From: Domibacillus tundrae
Lineage (GTDB): Bacteria > Bacillota > Bacilli > Bacillales > Domibacillaceae
DNA: 64,000 nucleotides
Assembly: GCF_000970675.1 (NCBI RefSeq)
Contig: NZ_LAJA01000001.1
Coordinates: 372,001 to 436,000, forward strand
Reading direction: 5' to 3'
The notes beneath the pieces were generated by a model, which saw only the letters and a list, made by a program, of their open reading frames with translations, did no database searches and was not told the origin of the DNA. The translations under genes were made by a program, and so were the position numbers. Numbering within the stretch: the stretch's first letter is position 1; each line of letters begins with the position of its first letter. Shown here in pieces: positions 6,975-17,308 of the stretch.

Positions 6975-8405
6975 ATGGCAATGAAAATCGGTGAAGGCAA
7001 ATTTAAAGACAACGTCAATAAAAATATGGAAGATACGTTTATGCGCGGCGCGGTGGCCAGCGCACAAGAACGGCTCCGCACACGCCGGCTCGATGCGGCG
7101 GAAGAACTCGGCAACTGGGAAGAGTGGCGGTCGCATGGAGAAGAAATCCGCAAGCACGTGTTAGATAACCTGGACTACTATTTGCATGAGCTGACCGAAA
7201 ATATTCAAAAGCGCGGCGGGCACGTGTTTTTTGCTGAAACGGCTGATGAAGCGAATTCGTATATTCGGGAAGTCGTCAACGGGAAAAATGGCAAAAAAGT
7301 GGTCAAAGCTAAATCCATGGTCACAGAAGAAATCGGCTTAAATCAAATTTTGGAAGATGAAGGGTGCGAAGTGATCGAAACGGATCTCGGCGAGTACATT
7401 TTACAGCTTGATGAGCATGATCCACCGTCTCACATCGTCACGCCGGCGCTTCATAAAAACAAAGAACAAATTCGCGACGTGTTTGCCCAAAAGCTTGATT
7501 ACAAGCTCACATCAAAACCGGAAGAACTGGCGCTTCACGCTCGTAAAAAGCTGCGCCAGGAATTTTTAACAGCGGACATCGGCATCACCGGCTGCAACTT
7601 TGCGATCGCGGAGTCCGGATCTGTGGGACTTGTGACAAACGAAGGAAACGCGGGTCTTGTATCAGACATGCCGAAAACGCAAATTACGGTAATGGGCATG
7701 GAGCGGATCGTGCCGACATTTGAAGAATTCGACGTGCTTGTGAGCCTGCTGACACGCAGTGCAGTCGGTCAGAAATTAACAAGCTACATCACAGCCCTGA
7801 CAGGCCCTCGCGAGGAAGGGGACGCTGATGGACCGGAAGAATTCCACCTTGTCATCGTGGATAACGGACGTTCGAAAATTTTAGGAACGGAATTTCAGTC
7901 GGTGCTGCAGTGTATTCGCTGTGCGGCGTGCATTAATGTCTGCCCGGTGTACCGTCATATTGGCGGCCACTCTTACAACTCGATTTATCCAGGACCAATT
8001 GGCGCTGTGCTCACACCACTTCTCGGCGGCTACGATGACTTTAAGGATTTGCCTTACGCATCAACGCTTTGTGCCGCTTGTACGGATGCCTGTCCGGTGA
8101 AAATTCCACTTCATGAGCTGCTGCATAAGCATCGGCAAGTTATCGTCGAGCGGGAAGGGCGCGCTCCGATTTCAGAAAAACTGGCGATGAAAGCATTCGG
8201 GCTTGGCGCAGCATCTAATCCGATGTATGCGGCCGGCTCTAAGATGGCCTCTGCGATGATGAAGCCGTTTACGAAAAACGACCGTATTTCAAATGGGCCT
8301 GGACCGCTGAAAGCGTGGACGGAAATCCGCGAATTTCCAGCGCCGAACAAAGAACGGTTCCGTGACTGGTTTAAAGAACATGAAAAAGGAGGCGGCGAAA
8401 AATGA
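6975..8405 (+). CDS. lutB: Fe-S lactate oxidation protein LutB
   Basis: This 476-aa protein has an N-terminal LutB/LutC-like (LUD) domain and a C-terminal ferredoxin-type region with two 4Fe-4S motifs: [12 protein letters not shown] near residue 313 and CAACTDACP near residue 364. It is the electron-transfer core of the LutABC lactate dehydrogenase complex. The gene starts 13 nt after lutA and its stop overlaps the lutC start (ATGA), so the three are probably translated together. Confidence 0.94.
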   Translation: MAMKIGEGKFKDNVNKNMEDTFMRGAVASAQERLRTRRLDAAEELGNWEEWRSHGEEIRKHVLDNLDYYLHELTENIQKRGGHVFFAETADEANSYIREVVNGKNGKKVVKAKSMVTEEIGLNQILEDEGCEVIETDLGEYILQLDEHDPPSHIVTPALHKNKEQIRDVFAQKLDYKLTSKPEELALHARKKLRQEFLTADIGITGCNFAIAESGSVGLVTNEGNAGLVSDMPKTQITVMGMERIVPTFEEFDVLVSLLTRSAVGQKLTSYITALTGPREEGDADGPEEFHLVIVDNGRSKILGTEFQSVLQCIRCAACINVCPVYRHIGGHSYNSIYPGPIGAVLTPLLGGYDDFKDLPYASTLCAACTDACPVKIPLHELLHKHRQVIVEREGRAPISEKLAMKAFGLGAASNPMYAAGSKMASAMMKPFTKNDRISNGPGPLKAWTEIREFPAPNKERFRDWFKEHEKGGGEK

Positions 8406-9112
8406 TCCACCACCGTGATTCTTTTTTAAATAACGTGGCCGCTCAGCTTGGCCGCAGCCGCAATACAAGCGTGAAGCCGGAGCGAAACTGGCAATTCCGT
8501 CCGCAGGATAAAACACTTGCGGACAAGTCACCAGACGAACTGATGAACGTGTTTCGCGACCAATGCCAGCTTATTCATACAGAACTTATTGAAACGACCG
8601 GCGAAAAATTAGCAGACGTACTGGAAGCGACGGTTAATTTATATGGCGGTGGCCCGGTCTCCATTTGGCAGGATCCGCGCTTTGCTGAGTTTGGTCTTGG
8701 CGGATTGATCAACGAAATGTGGCCGGCACGCAACGTTGAAGTAAACGAATGGGATGCTGCCCGCGGCAAGGAAAATGTGGCGGAAGCGGAACGAGCGAAT
8801 ATCGGCATTACGTTCAGTGACATGACACTTGCGGAATCCGGCACAGTCGTTTTATTTTCCGGTGCAGGAAAAGGCCGTTCTGTCAGCTTGCTGCCGCATA
8901 AGTATATTGCGATTATCCCGAAAAGCACGATTGTCCCGCGCATGACGCAGGCGGCGCAGGAAATTTCCCGCCGCGTTCAGGCAGGGGAAACCATTCCTTC
9001 GTGCATTAATTTCATCACAGGTCCAAGCAACTCCGCCGACATCGAAATGAACCTCGTGGTTGGCGTGCATGGACCTGTGAAGGCCGCTTATATCGTGGTG
9101 GAAGATTGCTAG
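8402..9112 (+). CDS. lutC: Lactate utilization protein LutC
   Basis: A 236-aa LUD-domain protein, close in length to B. subtilis LutC. It carries the family's [12 protein letters not shown] and [10 protein letters not shown] stretches (about residues 141-175). It works with LutA and LutB in L-lactate oxidation. The start overlaps the end of lutB by 4 bases, and a strong terminator follows. Confidence 0.93.
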   Translation: MIHHRDSFLNNVAAQLGRSRNTSVKPERNWQFRPQDKTLADKSPDELMNVFRDQCQLIHTELIETTGEKLADVLEATVNLYGGGPVSIWQDPRFAEFGLGGLINEMWPARNVEVNEWDAARGKENVAEAERANIGITFSDMTLAESGTVVLFSGAGKGRSVSLLPHKYIAIIPKSTIVPRMTQAAQEISRRVQAGETIPSCINFITGPSNSADIEMNLVVGVHGPVKAAYIVVEDC

Positions 9113-9122
9113 GAAAAAGAAA

Positions 9123-9156
9123 CGTCACAGCTATTCACGCTGTGGCATTTTTTTTT
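9123..9156 (+). terminator. lutABC terminator
   Basis: Stem GTCACAGC/GCTGTGGC (9124-9131 with 9039+100 to 9146) is followed by nine T residues. Confidence 0.85.
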
Positions 9157-9181
9157 GTGGAAATTCCGTTTTACGATCAGA

Positions 9182-9196
9182 TTGAAAACGATTACA
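9182..9196. promoter_or_regulatory. CcpA cre site before the two-component genes
   Basis: TTGAAAACGATTACA matches the cre consensus at every defined position. It lies 32 bp upstream of the sensor kinase start, suggesting glucose repression of the whole glycoside island. Confidence 0.72.
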
Positions 9197-9227
9197 ATAA
9201 AAGAGGTTTTAGAAAGGTGGGTGACGA

Positions 9228-10985
9228 ATGGGACGGATGAAAGAAAAGATGTTCTATTATTTTAAAGTAACTATTTTAGATAGCATTCAACGAAAACTAA
9301 TGGGGACACTCCTGCTTGTCATGATGGTTCCGCTTCTCGTATTTATGCTAATCTCTACGCAAATTTCAAGAGGCACGGTCGAATCCTCGGAAATAAGCTC
9401 AAATATTTCGAGGATAGAACTGTCCGGCAGCTACATAGAGGAGCAGATTCGCTGGTATGATGAATTTTTATTCGATGCTATTGTGGATGAACAGCTGGTG
9501 CCCAGTATTTCATCAGTGGATAATATCGGTACGGCTAATGCGTTTAATACGCAATCCTATATTAAAGACAAGCTCTTTAGCTTGTTTAACGGGCGAGATG
9601 ATGTCGCTGCAGCTTCCCTTATTTCGTTTGAAGCGAACCAGCTGTATAAAGTGGAAAACAACGATTTCTTCGTTTATCCTTATTTGGATTTGCCAGTTCG
9701 CCAAGAAAACAAAGATGCCATTTTTGGTGTGAACAAGGAAATAGGTACATTTTCATTCGAACGATACATTTATCGCTTCGAAGATCAAAAAGCAGTCGGG
9801 AAAATTCAAATTAATGTTAACTTTTCATTAATGGATCACATTGCGGAAAACCTAAAAAGTAATGAAGGAGAACATATTTTGCTTCTCGACTCAAATGGAA
9901 CTGCCCTTTACAATCCGGATGAAATTAAATTCACGGAATCTTTCAGCCGTAAAATAGCGGAACAATCAGAACAAATTACCTATGCCAAAGAAGAAGAAAA
10001 CTATTATTTTCTTCAAACAATGATGGACGGCGAATTGACACTTTTAAAAATGGTTCCAGAAGAAGTCATGATGGTGGGCGCTGTTCATATCGGCCGATCC
10101 GGCATCGTCATTCTAATTATTTCAATGATCTTAACGGTCATTTTGTCTATCCTTGTATCGAACCAAGTTGCGAAGCCGATAGTCTCATTAACGAAAGCTA
10201 TGGAGCGCGTGGAAGAAATGGATTTTCACGTTAATATGAAAGTAGACCGTACAGATGAAATCGGCACCCTTCATCGCAAGTACAAAGAGATGATCGATCG
10301 AATACGGGATCTTATTGAAAAGAATTATAAACGTGAAATGGAAACGAGAGATGCGCAGTTTCTTGCTTTACAAGCGCAGATTAACCCTCACTTTCTTTAC
10401 AATACACTTCAAGTAATTGGGGGAATGGCGCTTAAAAATGGGGCGGAAGAAATTTATAAAATGACGCAGAAGCTGGCGCTGATGTTCCGTTATATCACAA
10501 AAAAACAAGGGGATCTCGTACCGATGCGAGAAGAAGTTGACCACTTAAAAAACTATTTATATATTCAGCAAGTCCGCTTTGGAGAAAATATTTCAGTCCA
10601 TCTGTTTGTAGATGAATCTGTAAACGAAGCATTGATTCCTCTTTTATCCCTTCAGCCAATTATTGAAAATTCGTTTAAGCATGGTTTTGAAACTCAGGTT
10701 GAGAAAGGTATCATCAAAATTGATATACAAGAAGTATTTGATGAAATTGATATAACAATTGAAGACAACGGGGCAGGAATGAGTGAAGAACGACTACTAG
10801 AAGTCAGAAAGAAGCTTGCCATGGAAGGATTTTCTGAACAGCGCAGCATTGGGGTGAAAAATGTAGATGCACGTATCAAGCTTTATTTTGGCAGAGGATA
10901 TGGCATTGAACTGGACAGCACCGAAGCTCGATATACGAGGGTGACGATTCGCATTCCCTCAAAACTAAAGGACGTGAGAGCATGA
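9228..10985 (+). CDS. YesM-like sensor histidine kinase
   Basis: This 585-aa membrane kinase has a transmembrane helix at about 25-45, an extracytoplasmic sensor region, a second helix near 288-308, a HAMP domain, and a His_kinase domain with QINPHFLYNTLQ (phospho-acceptor His). A HATPase_c domain follows (IIENSFKHG, EDNGAGMS). That is the YesM/LytS-like layout typical of kinases controlling CUT1 sugar importers. It overlaps the response regulator by 4 bp. The signal is probably the sugar imported by the adjacent ABC system. ATG at 9228 has AAAGGTGGG upstream. Confidence 0.9.
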   Translation: MGRMKEKMFYYFKVTILDSIQRKLMGTLLLVMMVPLLVFMLISTQISRGTVESSEISSNISRIELSGSYIEEQIRWYDEFLFDAIVDEQLVPSISSVDNIGTANAFNTQSYIKDKLFSLFNGRDDVAAASLISFEANQLYKVENNDFFVYPYLDLPVRQENKDAIFGVNKEIGTFSFERYIYRFEDQKAVGKIQINVNFSLMDHIAENLKSNEGEHILLLDSNGTALYNPDEIKFTESFSRKIAEQSEQITYAKEEENYYFLQTMMDGELTLLKMVPEEVMMVGAVHIGRSGIVILIISMILTVILSILVSNQVAKPIVSLTKAMERVEEMDFHVNMKVDRTDEIGTLHRKYKEMIDRIRDLIEKNYKREMETRDAQFLALQAQINPHFLYNTLQVIGGMALKNGAEEIYKMTQKLALMFRYITKKQGDLVPMREEVDHLKNYLYIQQVRFGENISVHLFVDESVNEALIPLLSLQPIIENSFKHGFETQVEKGIIKIDIQEVFDEIDITIEDNGAGMSEERLLEVRKKLAMEGFSEQRSIGVKNVDARIKLYFGRGYGIELDSTEARYTRVTIRIPSKLKDVRA

Positions 10986-12058
10986 CAACGTTATTAATCG
11001 TGGATGATGAACGATGGACAAGAGATACGGTAAAGACGCTTGTTGATCAGGAATTATGGGGAATCACCCGTTTGGAAGAAGCCGTAAATGGAGAGCAGGC
11101 GATCAGGAACATTCAAGAGTCACGACCTGATATTGTCATTACGGATATGAAAATGCCGGGGATGGATGGAATTGGACTGCTTGAAGTGCTGGAGCGGGAT
11201 TATCCGAATCTTCCGGTTATTGTGTTGAGTGGCTACCAGGATTTTATGTATACACGCCAGGCCATTAAAGCAAAAGCCATTGAATATTTGCCGAAACCAG
11301 TGGATGGAGAAGAGTTAAATCAAGCTCTTGGAAAAGCCATTATGGAAAAACGGAAATTAGAGCAACAGCAAATGAGCTACCCGCTGTTTGCGTCCAAGCA
11401 GCCAGAAATCACTTCACTATTAGATCCGTTTTACGGAACGCTGGCATTTTCATTAAAAGAGTTAAATGAAGCACAGTTTGAGGCGACCGTTCAGCAATTT
11501 TTAACGCAGATTACGCCCAAGCTTAAACAAAATGAGTCCCTTCACTATCGCCTCCATCAGCAATTTCTTTTGTTAATGGAAGACGTTATGAAGCAACATG
11601 ACGTTACTATAGAAGATTTGGGATTTAAGCGAAAAGAATTTATGTATCACCCTGCGATTCCGGTTGAGACTGTATTGATGAACGTTCAAGTGATCGGGAA
11701 AACAGCTATACAGAAAATAAAAAAAGGAGCAAAACAAAAGACACGCGTCAACTTGGATGAAATTAAGCAGTACATTCAAGAAAACTATTCGTCCCCCGAT
11801 TTATCTCTCGGCATGATTTCGAAAAAATTTTATATTAGCAAGGAATATTTAACTACCGCATTTAAAAAGAAATTTGGCTGCAATATTACCGAATTTATTA
11901 TTGAATATCGGATGGAAAAAGCCAAAGAACTGGTTGAAACGACGACGCTTCAATACAAAACCATCAGCAGCATGATCGGATACGAGGATGTCTCTTATTT
12001 TTACCGATTATTCAAAAAAGTGTACGGGACATCTCCCGGGTCCATGAGGAAAGATTAA
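10982..12058 (+). CDS. YesN-like response regulator with AraC DNA-binding domain
   Basis: The 358-aa protein has a receiver domain with VDDE at residues 8-11, probable phospho-acceptor Asp55 (TDMKMPG) and a later conserved Lys. A linker follows, then a C-terminal AraC/XylS double helix-turn-helix (about residues 255-355, with YISKEYLTTAFKKKFG and the IGYEDVSYFYRLFKK signature). It is cotranscribed with its kinase. The target is most likely the solute-binding-protein promoter immediately downstream. Confidence 0.9.
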   Translation: MTTLLIVDDERWTRDTVKTLVDQELWGITRLEEAVNGEQAIRNIQESRPDIVITDMKMPGMDGIGLLEVLERDYPNLPVIVLSGYQDFMYTRQAIKAKAIEYLPKPVDGEELNQALGKAIMEKRKLEQQQMSYPLFASKQPEITSLLDPFYGTLAFSLKELNEAQFEATVQQFLTQITPKLKQNESLHYRLHQQFLLLMEDVMKQHDVTIEDLGFKRKEFMYHPAIPVETVLMNVQVIGKTAIQKIKKGAKQKTRVNLDEIKQYIQENYSSPDLSLGMISKKFYISKEYLTTAFKKKFGCNITEFIIEYRMEKAKELVETTTLQYKTISSMIGYEDVSYFYRLFKKVYGTSPGSMRKD

Positions 12059-12068
12059 TATAATACAA

Positions 12069-12083
12069 ATGTAAGCGCTAATA
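12069..12083. promoter_or_regulatory. Cre-like site before the binding-protein gene
   Basis: ATGTAAGCGCTAATA fits the cre consensus with one mismatch at position 14 and contains the typical GTAAGCGCTA core. It lies between the response regulator and the importer genes. Confidence 0.55.
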
Positions 12084-12145
12084 TTGTCAATTTATCAAGA
12101 GTGAAAAACCGACTATGATTAAAAAAAAGCAAAGGGGAGCTAAAA

Positions 12146-13423
12146 ATGAAAAGAGCGTTTACATTACCACTCGCATCCGTTTTATTTGCTGGAATGCTGG
12201 CAGGTTGTGGAGGAGAAAGCAGTTCATCTGGCGGTTCATCATCAGGGGACTCTGATCAAGTAGAGCTGAAAGTTTTCATCGGACAGCCTCGTTTTAAAGA
12301 ACAGTATGAAACATATATTGATCAATTCGTGGCAAAACAAAAGGAAGAAGGACGGGACGTTACGGTTAAACTTGAACTTCCAAGCGTAAATGAAGCCGAT
12401 GAGCTGCTGAAAACGCGCCTCGCTTCAGGAGACAGTCCGGATGTATTTGCCCTCCATGCAGTCAACGATATTCCTGTATATGATAAAGCCGGATACCTAG
12501 AAGATTTATCAGGTGAGCCGTTTGTTGAAAAAATGTATGATACGGTCTCGCCAGCTGTCACTAAAGACGATCGTGTTCTGGCACTTCCGCTTGAAACGCT
12601 TCAGTGGGGATACATTTATAACAAAGATTTATTTGAAAAGCATGGCGTAGAGCTTCCGCAAACACTGACAGAAATGAAAGCGGTTGTAAAAACGTTTGAA
12701 GATGCAGGAGTGACACCATTTATTAGAGCTTACAAGGATTCCTATATTCCACAGCTGTTTTTGCCGCTGACAGTCGGTGCTCTTGAAAGCACGACACAAA
12801 AAGGATTTGTCGAAAAAATGAATGCAGATGAAGGGTCCTTTGCAGATTTACAAGATGAAATGTTTCCTATTATTGATTTAGTCCATGCCCATGGTACAGA
12901 TCGTCCGTTTGAAGTCGGCCAGGATCAAGGAGCAGCCGCATTTGCAGCCGGCGAAGCCGCGATGTGGGTGCAAGGTCCTTGGATGGCTGAATCTTTAATG
13001 GCAACCAATCCTGATTTTAACTTTGGTGTAGCACCGCTGCCAATAAATGAGGATCCAAATGCCACTTTAATTGATTTGAGTACATCGACGTCACTGGCTG
13101 TATCGAAACAAAGTGAAGTGAAAGATGTAGCGAAGGATTTTGTGAATTATGTTTTGGATGAGCAGGATTCAAGCGAACTATATGAAAGCCTTGGCTTTAA
13201 TCCGATTTCAGATGTTCATACATTTGAACCGTACCCGTGGCTTGCTGACTCTGCGAAATATGTAGAAGAAGGCAAAGTTTATCAAGATCCAACCATTCCT
13301 GCAGCTGTTAAATCAGCTTCCGAAAAACTGCTGCAAAGCTATTATGCTGAGGATGCATCACAGGATGAAGTCGTTGAAGGGCTCGACCGCGCATGGCAGG
13401 AATACAATAAGCTTAATAAATAA
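12146..13423 (+). CDS. Sugar ABC transporter substrate-binding lipoprotein
   Basis: A 425-aa extracellular binding protein of the family-1 (MalE/MsmE-like) type. It has a signal peptide with lipobox LAGC near residue 21, a Gly/Ser-rich linker and the SBP_bac_1 fold (FAAGEAAMWVQGPWM near residue 270). It should deliver an oligosaccharide to the two permeases downstream. AAAGGGGAGC precedes the ATG. The ligand cannot be read from sequence; with GH42, GH30 and xylose genes nearby a beta-linked plant oligosaccharide is likely. Confidence 0.9.
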   Translation: MKRAFTLPLASVLFAGMLAGCGGESSSSGGSSSGDSDQVELKVFIGQPRFKEQYETYIDQFVAKQKEEGRDVTVKLELPSVNEADELLKTRLASGDSPDVFALHAVNDIPVYDKAGYLEDLSGEPFVEKMYDTVSPAVTKDDRVLALPLETLQWGYIYNKDLFEKHGVELPQTLTEMKAVVKTFEDAGVTPFIRAYKDSYIPQLFLPLTVGALESTTQKGFVEKMNADEGSFADLQDEMFPIIDLVHAHGTDRPFEVGQDQGAAAFAAGEAAMWVQGPWMAESLMATNPDFNFGVAPLPINEDPNATLIDLSTSTSLAVSKQSEVKDVAKDFVNYVLDEQDSSELYESLGFNPISDVHTFEPYPWLADSAKYVEEGKVYQDPTIPAAVKSASEKLLQSYYAEDASQDEVVEGLDRAWQEYNKLNK

Positions 13424-13430
13424 TTAGTGA

Positions 13431-13460
13431 GAGAAAGACAGCCTCATAAGCTGTCTTTCC
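13431..13460 (+). promoter_or_regulatory. Intercistronic hairpin after the binding-protein gene
   Basis: A perfect 10-bp stem GAAAGACAGC/GCTGTCTTTC (13433-13442 with 13450-13459) lacks a T run. Such hairpins after binding-protein genes commonly protect the upstream message and lower permease expression relative to the binding protein. Confidence 0.6.
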
Positions 13461-13491
13461 CTATATAAAGCAAGGAAAGGACTGAATCAGC

Positions 13492-14436
13492 ATGACGGTA
13501 AAAGCCATTAACGACAAAAAAGAAACCTCAGTCAATGTGCGCAAAAAAGAAAAAAAATTAAGAACGAAAAGCAGTCGCTTAAGTTTAATTTTATTCGTAC
13601 TGCCTGCCTTTATTTTTTACTTCATCTTTTTGCTTATCCCGATGCTTGGTGCGGGAGTGTACAGCTTCACCGATTGGAACGGGCTCAATCCTTCTTATAA
13701 TTTTGTCGGATTTGACAATTATATCGAAGCCTTCAAGGATGATCCTGCGTTCCGCGACTCATTTTTCTTTACGCTTAAATATACAATCGTCGTTTTCTTC
13801 GTACAAAATATTGTGGCCTTGTTATTAGCCTTGCTGATTGAATCAAGAGTGAGATCCAAGGGCTTTTTCAGAACCATCTTTTTTATGCCAAATATGATCA
13901 GCTTAATTATCAGCTCGTTTATGTTTTCATTTATCTTCACAAACGTGTTCCCAGAGCTTTCTCAAAAAGCCGTTTTTTCGTTTCTCGATCAGTCCTGGAT
14001 CGGTGACCCGGACGTTTCCTTTTATTCAATTGTCATCGTTTCACTCTGGCAGGGAATTGGCTACATGATGATTATTTATATGGCGGCACTGCAGGGTGTT
14101 CCGAAATCACTGACAGAAGCAGCGATGATTGATGGGGCAAATATCTTTCAGCGGCTGCGCCAGGTTACGCTGCCAATGATTATGCATGCCATTACGATTT
14201 GTTCATTCTTAACACTAAATGGGGCATTCAAAGTGTTTGACGTTGTTTATGCCTTAACACAAGGCGGTCCGGGAACATCCACACAGGTGATGGCGCTGAA
14301 TATTTATCAGGAGGCTTTTTCAAATAACTTCCGGTTTGGCTACGCCAATTCAAAAGCGATGATCTTGTTTCTTGTTGTTCTTGTCATCACAATCATTCAA
14401 ATCAGTATTTCAAAACGCAAGGAGGTCGAAGCGTAA
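13492..14436 (+). CDS. Sugar ABC transporter permease (MalF/UgpA type)
   Basis: A 314-aa inner-membrane permease with about six transmembrane helices, the first at residues 30-55. The EAA loop is visible as LTEAAMIDGANIFQRLRQVTLPM (about residues 204-226, quoted here in part), the contact site for the ATPase. The N-terminal 30 residues are strongly basic. It forms a heterodimer with the next gene product, whose start overlaps this stop by 1 nt. Confidence 0.9.
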   Translation: MTVKAINDKKETSVNVRKKEKKLRTKSSRLSLILFVLPAFIFYFIFLLIPMLGAGVYSFTDWNGLNPSYNFVGFDNYIEAFKDDPAFRDSFFFTLKYTIVVFFVQNIVALLLALLIESRVRSKGFFRTIFFMPNMISLIISSFMFSFIFTNVFPELSQKAVFSFLDQSWIGDPDVSFYSIVIVSLWQGIGYMMIIYMAALQGVPKSLTEAAMIDGANIFQRLRQVTLPMIMHAITICSFLTLNGAFKVFDVVYALTQGGPGTSTQVMALNIYQEAFSNNFRFGYANSKAMILFLVVLVITIIQISISKRKEVEA

Positions 14437-15260
14437 TGAAGGAAAACAAAGCTGCTTCATGGTCGGTCAATATCGTATTAACCCTTTTCGCTGTCGTCTC
14501 ATTTTTTCCAATCTATATGTCCGTGGTCAACTCATTTAAAACACAAGGGGAAATTTTTGATTCGGTACTTGCTTTGCCAGAAAACTTTTCCCTTGATAAT
14601 TACATTGGCGTGTTCCAGGAGCTGAATCTGCTCAGCAGTGCATGGAATACACTGATCGTCACCGTTGTCGGTCTTGCTGGTATTGTCTTTTGTGGCTCTC
14701 TCGCCGGTTATAAGCTGGCCCGTACGTCGGGGAAATTAAGCAATTTTATCTTTTTGATGTTTGTCGCATCGATGCTTGTCCCGTTTCATTCTATTATGAT
14801 TACACTCAGTCAAATGGCGAAAGGTGTCGGGGCACAGGGTTCGTTAATCGGCCTTGGATTTATATACATCGGCCTTGGGGTAAATATGTCGGTCTTTCTT
14901 TATCACGGCTTCGTGAAAGCCATCCCGAAAGAGCTGGAGGAAGCGGCAAAAATCGATGGCTGCAACGACTTTCAAATTTTCACCAAAATTATTTTTCCGC
15001 TTCTAAAGCCGATTACGGCAACCATTTTAGTGTTAAACGTGCTGTGGCTGTGGAATGACTTTTTATTGCCGCTCATTATGCTGACAGATGTGAACAACTA
15101 CACGTTAATGCTGTCGATCAACATGTTGTTCGGCCAATACGCAGCAGACTGGCCAAAAATACTTGCAGCACTTGTATTAACAGCCTTACCAGTCGTTGTT
15201 TTCTATGCATTCTTCCAGAAATATATTTTAGAAGGCATTGCGGACGGAGCTATTAAATAA
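14436..15260 (+). CDS. Sugar ABC transporter permease (MalG/UgpE type)
   Basis: This 274-aa permease with six predicted helices has its EAA motif at ELEEAAKIDGCNDFQIF (about residues 166-182). It is coupled to the preceding permease through a TAATG overlap. No ATP-binding subunit is encoded in the cluster, so the importer must borrow a shared MsmX/MsmK-type ATPase from elsewhere, as most CUT1 importers in Bacillus do. Confidence 0.9.
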   Translation: MKENKAASWSVNIVLTLFAVVSFFPIYMSVVNSFKTQGEIFDSVLALPENFSLDNYIGVFQELNLLSSAWNTLIVTVVGLAGIVFCGSLAGYKLARTSGKLSNFIFLMFVASMLVPFHSIMITLSQMAKGVGAQGSLIGLGFIYIGLGVNMSVFLYHGFVKAIPKELEEAAKIDGCNDFQIFTKIIFPLLKPITATILVLNVLWLWNDFLLPLIMLTDVNNYTLMLSINMLFGQYAADWPKILAALVLTALPVVVFYAFFQKYILEGIADGAIK

Positions 15261-15286
15261 AAGGTAGAAAGAGAGAGAACATACTG

Positions 15287-17293
15287 ATGGAAAAGTTACT
15301 CTATGGTGTTGCGTATTATGATGAATATATGCCCTATGAACGGCTCCAAACAGATATACAAATGATGAAGGATGCCGGGATTAACGTAGTGAGGATTGCG
15401 GAATCCACATGGAGCACGCACGAGCCGCAAAACGGTGTTTTCGATTTCACATCAGTCAACCGGGTGCTGGATGCCATGCACAAAGCGGGCATTCAGGTCA
15501 TCGTGGGTACACCGACGTATGCGGTCCCAACATGGATGGTCAAAGAACATCCGGAAGTGTTGGCGGAAACAAGGCAGGGTCCTGGAAAGTACGGAGCTCG
15601 TCAAATTATGGATATTACCAGCCCGGTTTATTTGTTTTATGCAGAGCGCATCATCCGGAAGCTGATGGAGCAGGTAAGCACCCATCCGGCTGTGATCGGC
15701 TATCAAATTGATAATGAAACAAAGCATTATGATACGAGTGGCCGGAACGTGCAGCTGCAGTTTGTGAAGTATTTAAAAGAGACATTTGGCACAACAGACG
15801 CGCTCAATAAAGAGTTTGGACTGACTTACTGGAGTAATAAAGTCAACGCATGGGAAGACATGCCGTCTGTTGTTGGGACGATCAATGGAAGCCTAGGGGC
15901 AGAATTCTCGAAATTTCAGCGTGGTCTTGTTAACCGGTTTCTGTCATGGCAGGTCGACATTGTGAAGGAATACCGCAAACAGGACCAGTTTATTACGCAA
16001 AACTTTGATTTTGAGTGGAGAGGGTATTCGTTTGGCGTGCAGCCGAATGTAAATCATTTTACAGCATCCGAACCGTTTGATATCACCGGTGTTGATATTT
16101 ACCACCCGACACAGGATGACTTAACCGGCATTGAAATTTCATTCGGCGGCGACGTAGCCCGGTCCACCAAGCAGCAAAACTATTTGGTTTTGGAAACAGA
16201 GGCACAGGCCTTTTCCAACTGGACGCCATACCCGAACCAGCTGCGCCTGCAGGCCTTCAGCCACGTGGCCTCCGGAGCAAGTATGGTGGCGTACTGGCAC
16301 TGGCATTCGATTCATAATTCGTTTGAGACGTATTGGAAAGGGCTGCTCAGCCATGATCTGCAGCCGAATCCTGTTTACAATGAAGCGAAATCCATTGGGG
16401 CTGATTTTAACCGCTTGTCTCCGAAACTGGTGAACTTAAAAAAAAGCAACAAAACGGCCATTCTAGTCAGCAATGAATCATTGACGGGAATGCAATGGTT
16501 TCCTTTCAACCAAAAGACGGAATTGAATTATAACGACATCGTCCGGCTCATCTATGATGAACTGTATAAGTTGAATGTGGAATGCGATATTATTCACCCC
16601 GGAACAGAAAGGCTTGAAGATTATTCATTGTTAATTGTCCCTTGTCTTTATGTGGCATCGGATGAACTGTTAGACCGGATAAATACGTATGTGGAAAATG
16701 GAGGGCATGCCATTTTTACCTTTAAATCCGGCTTTACAAATGAACATGTGCAAGTTCGCACAACGGTGCAGCCCGGACATATTGAAAAAGTATGCGGTGT
16801 ACAGTATCAAATGTTTGTCGAGCCGAAAAACGTGAAACTAACGGATCACCCATACGAAGTCGAAACAGAGCAAAACGAGGTGCACACGTGGATGGAGCTT
16901 CTCGTTCCGACGACTGCGGAAACGCTGGCCCGCTATGACCACCCAGCCTGGGGAGATTACGCGGCTGTTACTGGAAATGAATGCGAAAAAGGGTATGCGA
17001 CCTATATCGGCTGCATCGTTTCAAGTGAGCTGATGTCCAGCATATTAAAGCAGTCATTGAAGCGTGCGGGAATTTGGGAAAGTGAACAGACCTATTCATT
17101 CCCACTCATCATCAAAAGCGGAACCAATCAAGATGGCAAACAGATCAAGTTTTTATTAAATTACTCATGGGAACCTCAAACGATGCTTTCCCCTTATGGA
17201 GAAGCGATTGAATTGCTTTCTGGAGAAAACATAAAGGCTGAACAAAGCATGACAGTGGAGCCGTGGGGATTTTTGATTTTAGAGATTCAATAA
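15287..17293 (+). CDS. GH42 beta-galactosidase-type glycoside hydrolase
   Basis: A 668-aa intracellular enzyme without signal peptide. Its TIM-barrel domain (residues 1 to about 390) has the acid/base Glu in QIDNET (E144) and the probable nucleophile in LVLETEA (E303); trimerisation and C-terminal beta domains follow. GH42 enzymes remove beta-galactosyl (some alpha-arabinosyl) units from short oligosaccharides. Lying between the importer and GH30 genes, it presumably acts on the imported sugar. It lacks the Cys cluster of zinc-binding GH42 enzymes after the acid/base. Exact substrate unknown. Confidence 0.88.
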   Translation: MEKLLYGVAYYDEYMPYERLQTDIQMMKDAGINVVRIAESTWSTHEPQNGVFDFTSVNRVLDAMHKAGIQVIVGTPTYAVPTWMVKEHPEVLAETRQGPGKYGARQIMDITSPVYLFYAERIIRKLMEQVSTHPAVIGYQIDNETKHYDTSGRNVQLQFVKYLKETFGTTDALNKEFGLTYWSNKVNAWEDMPSVVGTINGSLGAEFSKFQRGLVNRFLSWQVDIVKEYRKQDQFITQNFDFEWRGYSFGVQPNVNHFTASEPFDITGVDIYHPTQDDLTGIEISFGGDVARSTKQQNYLVLETEAQAFSNWTPYPNQLRLQAFSHVASGASMVAYWHWHSIHNSFETYWKGLLSHDLQPNPVYNEAKSIGADFNRLSPKLVNLKKSNKTAILVSNESLTGMQWFPFNQKTELNYNDIVRLIYDELYKLNVECDIIHPGTERLEDYSLLIVPCLYVASDELLDRINTYVENGGHAIFTFKSGFTNEHVQVRTTVQPGHIEKVCGVQYQMFVEPKNVKLTDHPYEVETEQNEVHTWMELLVPTTAETLARYDHPAWGDYAAVTGNECEKGYATYIGCIVSSELMSSILKQSLKRAGIWESEQTYSFPLIIKSGTNQDGKQIKFLLNYSWEPQTMLSPYGEAIELLSGENIKAEQSMTVEPWGFLILEIQ

Positions 17294-17308
17294 AGGAGCA
17301 GGCATATT